A stretch of 64,000 nt of DNA, taken from NCBI GenBank assembly GCA_009602735.1, contig WELA01005691.1, forward strand, positions 246,280-310,279. Direction: 5' to 3'. The translations under genes were made by a program, and so were the position numbers. Of the stretch, positions 42,189 through 52,801 are shown piece by piece. Positions within the stretch are counted from its first letter, which is position 1, and each line of letters begins with the position of its first letter. Origin of the DNA: Mesotaenium endlicherianum. Its lineage: Eukaryota > Streptophyta > Zygnematophyceae > Zygnematales > Mesotaeniaceae. The notes beneath the pieces are model-generated. The model saw only the letters and a list, made by a program, of their open reading frames with translations, ran no database searches and was not told where the DNA came from.

Positions 42189-42200
42189 GCTCCGATACCA
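42189..42200 (-). other. Primer binding site of the outer gypsy
   Basis: On the minus strand this reads TGGTATCGGAGC, one base off the initiator Met-tRNA site, one base inside the LTR. Confidence 0.85.
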
Positions 42201-42201
42201 A

Positions 42202-43177
42202 TGTAACCTTTTCGCTTTTCTCAAGAACCTTTGTTCGATATTCAAGTAAAAAATCATATTTTGGTAGGAGGAAATACCGACAACTTGCGAAAATATCGTG
42301 GTGAAAGAAATCCTTTGTAGACAATGCGTGCTGTGGGAGTTGCACTCAAAATGACGCTTGCAAGTATATGTACTTGCACAACATGATGCACTGGAGTGCT
42401 TTGAGTCACCTGCTAGGATACTGGTTTATGCTCAACAATAACGGGCAAATGAAGGTTATCCGTTCGGCCGAATACTTGAAACGAGCAGTTTGGCTGTTTG
42501 GAGATTCCGCGACGATTTTTGAAAAATTGTTTCATGCCAGTTGGGCCTTTTTTAGCGATCTCGCGACTTTTGACAAGTCGCGACTGTTCGCGCGGTTGCG
42601 TACATATTCATCTGACATGAACCATTGGTTATGAAATAATCGTTTGGCCAATCGGTCAGGCGTGAACGAATCAATTGAAGGATAGATGTTCAAAACTCCA
42701 CGAATGCAAACTTGACTATGTAATTTGTTTTCAATTAATTTGCGACTGTTGCGGAATTGCGCCGACCCGGTCCAAAGGTCGCGGGTTAAATTCCGGCCGG
42801 CGGCATACTTGGGCTGCCCTTGCTTGGTTTCTCTTTCGAGATAACGAATATCGTTAAATCATAACCATGACAGTCCTTGTGCAAAACAATGAAAGTCAAA
42901 CGAACATAACCAATTGTTGATTTATTCACATATTCAGTTTTAATGAATCAGGTTAACATATATGATTGTTGAAGTAATAATTTTGCACAGTGTTCGAAGT
43001 ACCTTTAACAATAATTGCGTTTCACCTTTTCGTCGTGCGCCATTTGACCGGAATCAGTCAAGACGCGTATGTGTCGACAATTCAACATGTGCAACCATTT
43101 ACCAATAAAAAGTATAACGATTCAAAAGGAATTTAGGAGAATGTTTCAAAAACGCCTAAAAAGTCCAAATCGTTACA
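42202..43177 (-). repeat. 5' LTR of the outer gypsy (976 bp)
   Basis: On the minus strand it runs from TGTAACGATTTGG to GTTACA, with inverted ends TGTAAC/GTTACA. It aligns with the LTRs of the plus-strand relative. Its right flank begins TTAAG. The matching 3' LTR is not in the window. Confidence 0.86.
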
Positions 43178-45108
43178 TTAAGTCACGACAGGCACAAAAA
43201 TACATCACTCCCATGAAAACAAACATACAAAGTTAGTCCCATGATAGTGTTAGCCTGCAACCTAAGTAGGATTGCCTTGAGTCCTATGCCCAATGCCAAG
43301 CGAACAAAACTTTAAGTACTACAATTGACGCGTTCTCTCGTCATCAATCACACAAATCCAAATATGCTCGAAGTGTAAGCAAGGTTGAACCTAAAGTTGA
43401 CCAACTGTGCACAACTCAACCCAAGTGACGTGACACCCTCTCTTATCCCTACTCCACTCTGATACTGGAAATATCCGCATCTTGGAGAGGTTCGTTCAAG
43501 GCGGAGATGATCATTTCTGCGTCGAAGAGTTGGGGGCTTGGAAAGGCATTCCTTGACCTCGCTGCCTCATCTCCGCTTAGTTACATGCAAATGATGAAAA
43601 CACCAGCCATTCAAAATGCACTCCTTAAGCAATCGTCAAATACCCGAACCAATCAGAACATACCACTTAAAGCACTACATTGCAAAGTTGCTTGCCGGCA
43701 ACCATTTCCAAAAGCGAGAAGATATTGACTGTCAAAAGGAAAGACGTTCTCGCTTGTAACTGAGATCTCACAATCCTGTGACAATCAGAATTCGGCTTGA
43801 CTTATGTATTTGGTCTCTCCAGCCGCGGCCAAATTTGGCCGACATGTTGCCGACATGGTGGCACATGTCGCCCACCTCGTGCCCGTGCGCCAATTGCACA
43901 TGAGGTGGTGGTCAAATTTACTTCCGGGCGGGTAAAATTAGGGACTATTAAGACTTCATTGGGCATGATTGCCTGCAGAGTTTTTCTCGCAAGGCCAGGG
44001 CCCCAAGTGTCCAACCTGCTTGGAGTTACGCCTTCTGAAGCTTAAATTCCGAAAGGCCATAATTATGGGCGCTCAATCCTTTGTCAAGCAATTGAGCTGC
44101 TTGCAAGTAAATGTAAACTTAGTTGACACTGAGGGCAAGCCTTCGCAATACTACGTAGGCTCAATAAATTTTTTTGATTGGTCGAGGGACAAAGACGGCC
44201 CTGCGAGGGCCACCCCCGCCACCCGACTTGGGCCAAGGTTATCCTTGGCTCGCTCGACAGCGGAGATACATTCTCGCCAACCGCCTGCGCAAGATTGACG
44301 GATGGGGGGAGTCCAAGACTGGTATTGCGGTGCCCCAAAGTTCTTAATTTATTTGGGAGGTATTATTTCGCGGGTGACACGGTCTCGACTGATGCAGATG
44401 ACACGATCTTTCCAAAACATAACGTTATAAGTCGTTCTCTGCGCCCTCGAGTGTACTTTGTATGTTTTTTTCGACCAATAAGACACAAGCGGTGGGACTA
44501 GGGGAAGTCAAGGGGGTCGGGCTCGTCAAAATGACCTCGGCCACCTGACGACTTGGGCTCTTCTTTATTCTGACGCGAGCCTGAGCAAAATCGCACATTC
44601 TTGCACACTCTCGACCACTCCCCAAACAAAAACAACCAGGCAACAAGGATTGGCTTTCCATACTTAGCCATTTTTTTGACAATTTTGGCAGCGGTAAAGA
44701 TTTGTTCAGAGATACTATATTTGCCATTGAGCGTAGAAATTGGTACAATTACCATCTCCCTCCACCTTTGCCTGGACTAGTGGAGAAAATCTGTCTACGC
44801 CTTGGGCGGAAATGGGTGGAGATCCAATTCTAGTGCGTTTTTGGCCGTTCAACTCCGGACCAGTCTTAAACTGTCTCCCATTTTTCTGGCAATCCAAAGG
44901 GCAAATCCCTCTCAATTGCCTATGGTACATGAGAGGCTAGCTATGGACAATAGGAGATCCCACCGGGTACCCGCGTTGACTCTCTATGCGCGCGAACCTA
45001 AGGGTCAACCTCCACACATGGGACGGCCACGCCACGTGTAGAGGGAGATGTAATGTGCATGATGAGAAGGATGCTCACAAGCACATCATTGTGAGCAGAG
45101 GATGGGTC
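43178..45108. other. Intergenic stretch, nothing recognised
   Basis: About 1.9 kb without a recognisable domain, LTR or RNA gene. ATTGGTCGA occurs as an inverted pair (about 44,177 and 44,470), which is too little to call a transposon. Confidence 0.45.
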
Positions 45109-45113
45109 CCAGT

Positions 45114-45856
45114 TGAAAGGGGCAGAGTGCCCTAGTGGAAGCGTAGTGACTCACGAGGAAAAGAACTAGTTGCAATCATACTAAAGAGTGCAGCGGCATA
45201 TCACTAAGAAAGCTTAGGAAAATTGCTCAACATTTCGAGTAGCAAGAAACTGCTCACAAATCATGTAGGATGGGAGGCCTTTTCATTACATACCCGTAGA
45301 AATTTACAGAAGTGAAAACTGATGAGAAACAAAGAAGTTATGCGTATGTATAATTTTCTGCCTAAGTGCTCCTCTCTAGAAGGAAGCTACGGACTTTTCC
45401 AAGTGTTCGTCAAATCATCCCTTCCAAAATATTCGTGAGTGAGCCAGATCAGTCTAATCCGACGTGTCGGGCCGAATTGACGTCCACATGCATGCATCGA
45501 CATTACTAGAATATTCTATCTTAGACGCGTTAGGCTAAATCGAAACTTCTAGGTAAATCGACCTAATCGGCACTCCGCGTCAGCCGAACTTACGTGAAGG
45601 TTCGAGTTCCATTTAACGGGCCAGATCGCTCGACGCTGTTGGTCAATCCGACGGTCGCGCTCACCGCAAATTAAGGACAGTCGTCGATCGACTTTAAACT
45701 AATTAAGCTTCAGAAATCCGTAACTCTCTCAATACTTGACCAAATTCAATGATCTTTATATCAAAATGATTGCAAAAATGCACTCTACACTTCTATACAA
45801 TCAAAACATACTTTTATATAACAAAAAAATGCACTTTATAAACCTATGACCTTATA
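45114..45856 (-). repeat. 3' LTR of the complete gypsy
   Basis: 743 bases. The minus-strand start is TATAAGGTC (TG changed to TA) and the end is CTTTCA. It is colinear with the copy at 50,494. Confidence 0.93.
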
Positions 45857-45947
45857 TTGTCGCCGTCCTCAAGATGCGACGTCCTCGACGCATTATGCAG
45901 GTAACGTCTCAACTTACTCTTACAATGAGTCAGTTTGGCTTCTGGCT

Positions 45948-46586
45948 TCAAGTGTTGTCATCCGCATGGTAGCCCATCCACTTAACCAGATACTCTTGAA
46001 CAAGTCGTTGACCTCGCTTGACTCGTCGATCACTGACAATCGTCTCCACTTCATACTCTACTACATCATCAATCTCGACCGGTGGTGGCGGTGTAGGTAG
46101 TCGTCCTAGATGTCCTTCATTCGGGTCAACGTATGGCCGCAAACAACTGACATGGAACACATCATGGATACGCCAGCCTGAAGGAAGCTGCAACTTGTAG
46201 GTCACTAGATTAACTTGCTTGAGCACCACAAAGGGACCTGTGAACCGTGCCCGCAGTTTCCTTTTGCCCGTGAAAGGTAGATTCTCTGTTGACAAGAGTA
46301 CTTTGTCACCCACATGGAATGTCACTTCCCTCCTGTGCTTGTTCGCATGCTTGACCTGCTCTTCCTCTGCCTTCTGAATACACGTCTTTGCCGTATCCCA
46401 AGTGTTGGCCATGTGCTCCATAAAAGCTTGTGTAATGCGAACCTGAGTCTCCTTGGCCTCTCGAACAACATGTTCCCTGGATGATATACTTCTCGCCCAT
46501 AAATCATAGCAAATGGTGACTGCTTGGTGGATCCCTGCATGCTGTTGTTGTAGGCAAACTCCAACCCTGATAGCTTCTTGTCCCAC
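45948..46586 (-). pseudogene. Gypsy integrase C-terminus and chromodomain
   Basis: This 212-residue frame starts in the integrase tail (VCLQQQHAGIHQAVTICYDLWARS is a frameshifted variant; the alternative frame reads LEFAYNNSMQGSTKQSPFAMIYGREV). It passes through HANKHRREVTFHVGDKVLLST and KLRARFTGPFVVLKQV (GPY/F module), and ends with a chromodomain: VVEYEVETIVSDRRVKRGQ, EYLVKWMGY. Chromodomains recognise methylated H3K9 and bias insertion to heterochromatin. Confidence 0.9.
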
Positions 46587-47526
46587 TATGAAGGGTTCTT
46601 CCTAGTGAAACTCCTGAGCACCTCTTGCAGAGTTCTGTTGAGCCTCTCACTCTGCCCGTCTGTCTGAGGGTGATAGGAAGTGCTCATACTCAACTTGGTC
46701 CCCACCAAAGTAAACAATGACCGCCAAAAGTTGCTAGTAAACCTTGGTTCCCGATCTGAAACAATCACCTTCGGCAACCTATGTAGCCTGAAAATATGAT
46801 CGAAGAAATAATCGTGCCACATCTGCTGCCGTACAAGTCTCCTTCATGGAAATGAAGTGAGCCATCTTGCAAGGTCTATCAGATACAACCCAAACTGCAT
46901 CGTGCCCTTGACTACTCACTGGTAACGATGTGATGAAGTTCATAGCAATCTGCTCCCAAGGGTACTCTGGAATAGGCAGGGGCTGCAATGTACCTTCCTC
47001 CTTTCGATTTGGTGTCTTGTTTATCCTGGCACGCATCGCAACTCCAAATCCACTCCTCGATGTCCTTGTCCATATTTCTCCAATAGTACTCCCGCTTCAG
47101 CACACTTGCCGTCTTCTCGCTTCCAAAGTGTCCAGCATATAAGCAATCATGATGCTCCGCAAGTAGTAAGTCTTGTAGCTCCTTGATGTTAGGTACCACC
47201 ACTCTATTGGAATCACCATAATACCATATGTCGTCCTTCTTCTGCATACTCGCGTTGGACTCAGCTGCTCCACCATCTGCAAATTCTGGATCCTCCTCAT
47301 AACCTCTTTGAAGCTTCTCTTTGGAGTCCATATTCTCCTTGATGATTGAGACAGCTGCAAGGTCACACCTCCTGGATAAAGCGTCTGCAGGGTTGATCTT
47401 CCCAAGTAAGTACTCAATCTTGTGGTCGAACTGTTGCAGAAACTCCATCCACCTTGCCTGTCTTGGTGTCAACGTTGGCTGCGTCATAAACTTCTCCAAG
47501 CTCTTGTGGTCGGTCTTGATGAACAC
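46586..47526 (-). pseudogene. Gypsy integrase with RNase H end
   Basis: The frame from 47,526 begins FIKTDHKSLEKFMTQ and INPADALSRR (end of RNase H). The HHCC zinc domain follows: EHHDCLYAGHFGSEKTA...YYWRNM...CDACQ. The core reads MNFITSLPVSSQGHDAVWVVSDR (first Asp), IVSDREPRFTSNFW (second Asp) and STSYHPQTDGQSERLNRTL (catalytic Glu retained). Frameshifts near 46,990 and 46,800 and a stop at 46,586 break it. Confidence 0.9.
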
Positions 47527-47900
47527 CTTCCGATCGCCAAATCCTCAAAGCCTGGATAATAGCCAACATCTCCCGCTCGTGTGCTGCATACTTCTGCTTC
47601 GCAGGACTCAACTTCCTGCTCTCATTTGCCACAGGCTACAATCCTTTACCCTGGTCCTGGAGAAGAATGGCTCCCACTGCAAAGTATGATGCATCCGTGA
47701 TGATGGTGAAAGGAAGCTTTGGACTTGCAATTGCCAACACAGGTGCCTGTGTCTACAGCTCCTTAATCTTCTCAAAGGCTTGCTGCTCCTTGTCACCCCA
47801 TGGCCACTTCCCCTGCTTCTTCAACATGTGCGTGAGCGGTGCACACATCTTGGCAAATCCTTCAATGAAACGTCGATAATAATTCGCCATGCCGAGGAAA
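47414..47900 (-). pseudogene. Gypsy RNase H
   Basis: Minus-strand reading: [20 protein letters not shown] (connection), FTIITDASYFAVGAILLQDQG, stop, then RKLSPAKQKYAAHEREMLAIIQALRIW. The catalytic Asp (ITDAS) and Glu (HEREML) are present. It degrades the RNA of RNA:DNA hybrids. A frameshift near 47,540 separates the last part. Confidence 0.86.
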
Positions 47901-47914
47901 CTCCTGAGTTGATG

Positions 47915-48786
47915 AAATCAGCAGGTACCGGCAAATCTGTGACTGCTTGCACCTTCTTCTGCTCCACCTTGACTCCTTCAGCTCCCACTATATATCCAAG
48001 AAATTCGACTTCATTGAGACAGAAGTCGCACTAGCTCATCTTCCCATATAACTTTGGACCTCTCAAGACCTCCAAAACTTTCCTCAGATGCTCCACATGC
48101 TCTTCCAATGTCTTATAATAGATTAAGATGTTGTCCAAGAATACCACCACAAACTGGTCCAAGTAGGGTCAGAAGTTACTATTCATGAGACCCATGAATG
48201 TAGCAAGTGCATTAGTCAACCCAAAAGGCATGATTGTGAACTCGAATAACCCATAACGAGTACTGAAAGCAATCTTTTGAACGTCTCCTTCCGCAATTCG
48301 TACCTGGTGATAGCCACTCCTCAAATCGATCTTCAAGAAGTACTCCGCTCCAACGAGCCTGTCAATCAACTCGTCCACTCGTGGAAGTGGGTACCTGTTC
48401 TTGATGGTGACCTTGTTGAGTGCCCGGTAGTCGACACACATCGTCATAGTCCCATCCATCTTCGTCACAAACAAGACTTGCGCTGCAAATGGAGACTCGA
48501 TGGGTCGGATGAATCCCTTCTCTAATAACTCTGTTAGCTGCTTCTTCAACTCATCCAACTCCGCAAACAATTGACCATAGGCGGGTCTCACTTGTGGCAT
48601 GCTCCCTGGTTCCAACTCAATCTTCTGCTCCATAGCTCTCTGTGGAGGTAATCCTGCAGGTAGCTCCTCAAGAAAAATGCACTTGAACTCCTCCAACAGC
48701 GCCTTAATTTGGGCAGGCATCTCAGCAGGCTTCTTCTCTTGAGCAGTTGGGCTCTGCTTCTTCTGAGCAAGGGGATCAGACACCAC
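47915..48786 (-). pseudogene. Gypsy reverse transcriptase, FLDN active site
   Basis: [76 protein letters not shown] and [17 protein letters not shown] are all standard gypsy RT blocks. The catalytic box reads VFLDNILIY: the second Asp is Asn (AAC at 48,130-48,132), a G-to-A change that should abolish polymerisation. A stop at 48,169 also interrupts the frame. Confidence 0.92.
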
Positions 48787-48804
48787 TACTTGCTCCTTCG
48801 GCGA

Positions 48805-49400
48805 TTAACATTTGCCCAGGCTGTCAGGATTCACGCTTGCTCCATCTGATGACCTGGCCAGGGCCACCAAAACAAGGTACATCTCCTTCACCTGATTCGC
48901 CCTGCATAGCTTCTTAACTTGCAGGCTCGACAGAAGACAGTTACTTGTGGTCGTATCTACCTCCACCTGTTTCGCTGTCTCCATTCGACCATCAAGCCCT
49001 TGGACTTTCACTTGTCCTGTGCTCCAGTGCACTTGAGGGTTGGCTTTTCTTAGCCATGGTCGTCTCAATATCACCTCATGGTGACCCAACTCTGCCTGCT
49101 CCATAACTTCAGTACTCTGGTGCCCTGCTACTTCCACGTGAATAGCTTCCATAGGTGCACCACACTTAAGTCTCTGCCCGTTCGGCAAAATTGCCTCCTT
49201 AGGCTAATAGTGCTTATGCACAGGGGTTCGCCACTCTTTCACCAGCTTCTTCTGCACAAAGTTTGCACTTGCGCCAGTGTCGACCATACACTTCGCCTTG
49301 TTGCCGTCGACTACTCCTTCCACGATGATAGGCTTGTCAACATCTCGTTTTTCGCTTCTTGGCAGGCTCCTGGGGATAACCTCCTTGTGAGTTCTCGTCT
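48805..49400 (-). pseudogene. Gypsy aspartic protease
   Basis: GVVDGNKAKCMVDTGASANFV (about 49,290) has the intact DTGA active site. After a TAG (49,204) the frame continues with LPNGQRLKCG, HHEVILRRPWLRKANPQVHW (the usual LGxDWL block) and a linker to RT. The protease processes the gag-pol precursor. Confidence 0.85.
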
Positions 49401-50456
49401 TCACGCCAGTAGACTCCCCGGAACGACATACTGGCGTCCTCCTTTTTCCAGCTGTTGAGGTTGCTTCGCCTTCACATAACAGTCTCGAGCCAGATGTCCA
49501 AGCTTGCCACAATTATAGCAGGGTCCTCTCGGCTTGAGATTCTGCTGCCTGCGTCCGTACTGCACAAGTCCCAACTCCATAGGTATTGGACCTTGTCCAC
49601 TCGTGCTTGGCGCTTGAGATCCAAAGTGTCGATATCCTCCAAAGTTGTGGCTGCCCCACTGCCTCTGACTATACTCTACAGCGTCGACCCTCGTTGCCAA
49701 TGCCATCATTTCTCCAAGACTGGTAGGGTCCTTGAGCGCCACTTCCTTGGCTACAGTTGGCTTGAGTCCCCTCTTGAACTTGTCCATCATCTCCGACTCG
49801 TGCAAGGATGGACATTGAAGCACCAGCTCGTTGAAGCACGAAACATACTCTTGAACGCTTCCTCGTTGACGAAGGAGCACCAATAGATCTCGAGCGGTTG
49901 CCTTGGGTGCAATAGGTTGAAATTGCCTCTTCAAGCCTTCAAATAGCTGATCAACAGTAGCAAGAACTCCAGACAGCTGCTCTCCTAGTTCATACCAAGC
50001 TCCAGCACTCTTCTGCAACAAAGTTATGACAAAGGCGATTTGCCTGTCGGGCGTGAGCGCACAATACTCCACAAACTTCTTCACTCCAAAACTCCATTGA
50101 TGAACAGGCGCCGATTCACGCTCTCCAGTATAAATGTCAGGCTTAGGAGCACACACTCCCGATGCGTGTGGAATAACTGGTTGCACGACTGGGTTAACAT
50201 GAATTGGTGATACGACGGGTGCAGGTGCCGAACTCGTCGAAGCGGCATTCCCAACAACAACTCGCACCATTCTCTCCACCTTCTTGCGCATATTTTGTTG
50301 AAACTGTGTGTAGACTTCTCCTTCAATAGCGTTTGCCATCTGCCTCAACATCGCCTGCATCTCTTGTTGCTCCCTTGACAAAGGTGGTGCCGTTTGCTCC
50401 ACGCGCTCTACATGCTCGACATGTTCGCCTCCTCTAGTTGCCGACTGCGACTCCAC
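49401..50456 (-). CDS. Gypsy gag, intact 351-residue frame
   Basis: The frame opens at ATG 50,456, 24 bases inside the primer site, and is uninterrupted. The N-terminus is helical and Gln-rich (LSREQQEMQAMLRQMANAI). The capsid core has KPDIYTGERESAPVHQWSFGVKKF, AGAWYELGEQL, LFEGLKRQFQPI, SVQEYVSCFNELVLQCP and MMDKFKRGLKP. A CCHC zinc knuckle CYNCGKLGHLARDC lies near residue 318. It forms the virus-like particle and packages RNA. This is the only intact retrotransposon frame in the window. Confidence 0.93.
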   Translation of the reverse strand: MESQSATRGGEHVEHVERVEQTAPPLSREQQEMQAMLRQMANAIEGEVYTQFQQNMRKKVERMVRVVVGNAASTSSAPAPVVSPIHVNPVVQPVIPHASGVCAPKPDIYTGERESAPVHQWSFGVKKFVEYCALTPDRQIAFVITLLQKSAGAWYELGEQLSGVLATVDQLFEGLKRQFQPIAPKATARDLLVLLRQRGSVQEYVSCFNELVLQCPSLHESEMMDKFKRGLKPTVAKEVALKDPTSLGEMMALATRVDAVEYSQRQWGSHNFGGYRHFGSQAPSTSGQGPIPMELGLVQYGRRQQNLKPRGPCYNCGKLGHLARDCYVKAKQPQQLEKGGRQYVVPGSLLA

Positions 50457-50479
50457 AATATAATATGCAAGCTAGCCTA

Positions 50480-50491
50480 GCTCCAATACCA
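50480..50491 (-). other. Primer binding site of the complete gypsy
   Basis: On the minus strand this reads TGGTATTGGAGC, two bases inside the 5' LTR. It is of initiator Met-tRNA type. Confidence 0.85.
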
Positions 50492-50493
50492 GA

Positions 50494-51234
50494 TGAAAGA
50501 GGCAGAGTGCCCTAGTGGAAGCATAGTAACTCACGAGGAGAGAAATTAGTTGCAATCATACTAAAGAGTGCAGCGGCAAATCACTAAGAAAGCTTAGAAA
50601 ATTACTCAACATATTGAGTAGTAAGAAACTGCTCACAAATCATGTAGGATTGAAGACCTTTTCATTACAAACCCGTAGAAATTTACAGAAGTGAAAACTG
50701 AATATTAACAAAGAAGTTACGCTTATTTATAATTTTTGCCTAAGTGCTCCTCTCTTGGAGGAAGCTACTGATTTTCGTAAGTGTTCGTCAAATCGTCCCT
50801 TTCGGAATATTCGTGAGTGAGCCAGATCAGTCTAATCTGACGTGTCGGGCCAAATTGACGTCCACATACATGCATCGACATTACTAAAATATTCTATCTT
50901 GGACGCGCTGGGCTAAACCGAAACTTCTAGGTAAATCGACCTAGTCGGCACTCCGCGTCAGCCGAATTTACGTGAAGGTTCGAGTTCATTCTAACGGGCC
51001 AGATCGCTCGACGCTGTCGGTCAATCCGACGATCGCGCTCACCGCGAATTAAGGACAGCGTCAACGGACCTCAAAACTAATTAAAGTTTGGAAATCCATA
51101 ACTCTTTGAATACTCAACCAAATTCGATGTACTTTATATCAAAATGATCACAAAAATGCACTCTACACTTCTATACAATCAAAGCATACTTTCACAAAAC
51201 TCTAAAATGCACTTTATAAACCTATGACCTTACA
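50494..51234 (-). repeat. 5' LTR of the complete gypsy (741 bp)
   Basis: On the minus strand it starts TGTAAGGTCATAGG and ends CTTTCA. It differs from the 3' LTR by scattered substitutions and small indels. Confidence 0.94.
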
Positions 51235-51239
51235 CCAGT

Positions 51240-52801
51240 GTTCACCACTACTGCCCACAGACTAGACCATCCTCACCCACCACCTTAACCCGACTAACCA
51301 CTAGGACCTGTCGTGGATCCTCCACCCTCATGTTTTACTACAAAACGCCAAAGGTACTCAAAAAGGACGGGCATGACACCTTGTTGGTTTTCTGGATTAT
51401 GAAGTAGTTAAAATGTCCCTTGTGGGCTGTGTTTTTGAAGTCCATTATGGCAAGTTGTAAATCACAGAGTTACCAGTAAAGCTTACACTTTTTTATCTTG
51501 TGTTTCCAGGACCAAATAGTCTCTCTCTTGTGAAAAGCAAGCCGTCTTGGCTTCCAGTTACTTGAAGAACTTCACAAGTGGTGAGCAAATTCATTGCTTA
51601 ACCCTTTCATGGGACTACCCTACAAAGATCACGATGTGCTTCCAGTGATCTTTTGGGCCATACTTCATTAATTGTTTTCTATCTAGTCTGATGTTGTGAG
51701 GTGCTCACTATGCATAATATGCGCCTCTTTATTTAAAAGATTTGACATTTCACTCGTTTTTTGGCGTAAAGGCCACATGTCATTTAGACTTCATTGCAGC
51801 AAAACCTGCTTGCTTCTTGTGTGTTGCTTATGCCGACGATGCGCACTCGACTCCTTAACGCACAACAGCGGAGACAAACGTGTGTTTATCTCCCTGCCCT
51901 CCAAGGGCGTATTTGTAGCGTCGCATGGGCACCTTCGTGCAGGCAATGACTAGGACCATATGTGTACATTGAGCTTTCTCAATTAAGAATTATAGTTAGG
52001 GTGATGCTATGATAAGAATTTGTGCTTGAGCAGGCCAAGGCAAGGTATTGCCTTCACTTCGACGTCAATTAATATGTATGCACGTATCGCAGTTGTCACT
52101 CATGGAGGCTTAACATATGTTGCGTCACTCACCATGTATGGAAGCCTCGTGACCATCACGCGTGATTGCTTAACCTTTTGGCGAGCATGTGTGTTGATGT
52201 GGCCGTCAAGCCCATGTCCTCTGGTGTGACACCTCCATCGTGGCAGCTGTGCCAGACCGTGGTCGAGTTGACCTGCCCTCTCAACGTGGCCTGACTTGGC
52301 AGCAGCTGAGATGGCTGATTCGTCAGCCTTGCCTGATGTGGCAGATGCTGGTGAGGATTGTATATTGGCCTTGGTGGGGTCAGCCTTGTAGCTGACCTGC
52401 CAGTCAATCCCCACCCATTGCTGCGAGTTGGACTTGAACTGTTGTCGTTTCACCTCACGTGTGGTTGACAGACTTTCAACGCCGAACTTGCATGCATGAG
52501 CAATTTGGTCGGTGAGTCAACGTTGACTGTCCGTCCGTGGGACAGTCATGACTTGCGTATGCGTGACTATTTTGGCCAATGTTACGACAATTATTACGGC
52601 GATTTTCTTTGTCGCGACCGTGGTTTTGTGGAAGCTTCTATTGTGCATCCTGTTGGAAAGCAAGACGGGTGCTCTCGGTTAGGCTGTCAGCGCTGCTCTC
52701 TGTTGCATGTAGCCTTAACATTGCGTCATCTTCTACGAGGTGTTCGCCGTCCATGTACTGCAGCTTAAGCAGCTTTCCTATGTGCAAGTGACGCAGAGAC
52801 G
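51240..52801. other. Upstream region of the Cpn10 gene
   Basis: No recognisable protein domain. Repeated GTTGAC/GTCAAC words occur around 52,270-52,530. A 5' untranslated exon and promoter for the downstream gene are expected here, but no element can be fixed from sequence alone. Confidence 0.4.

Larger units (their letters stand above)
45114..51234 (-). mobile_element. Complete Ty3/gypsy chromovirus (6,121 bp)
   Basis: Near-identical LTRs (45,114-45,856 and 50,494-51,234) bracket gag, protease, RT, RNase H, integrase and chromodomain in that order on the minus strand. The target duplication CCAGT is perfect (45,109-45,113 and 51,235-51,239). It is the youngest and best-preserved element here, yet pol has frameshifts and the RT active site is mutated. 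Confidence 0.96.

Noticed and set aside
44168-44480. Inverted ATTGGTCGA pair as transposon ends
   Set aside because: Only nine bases match, there is no target duplication, and the flanks are unrelated.
52100-52453. 117-residue minus-strand frame upstream of Cpn10
   Set aside because: It shows no recognisable domain and biased composition, and it lies in the presumed promoter region.
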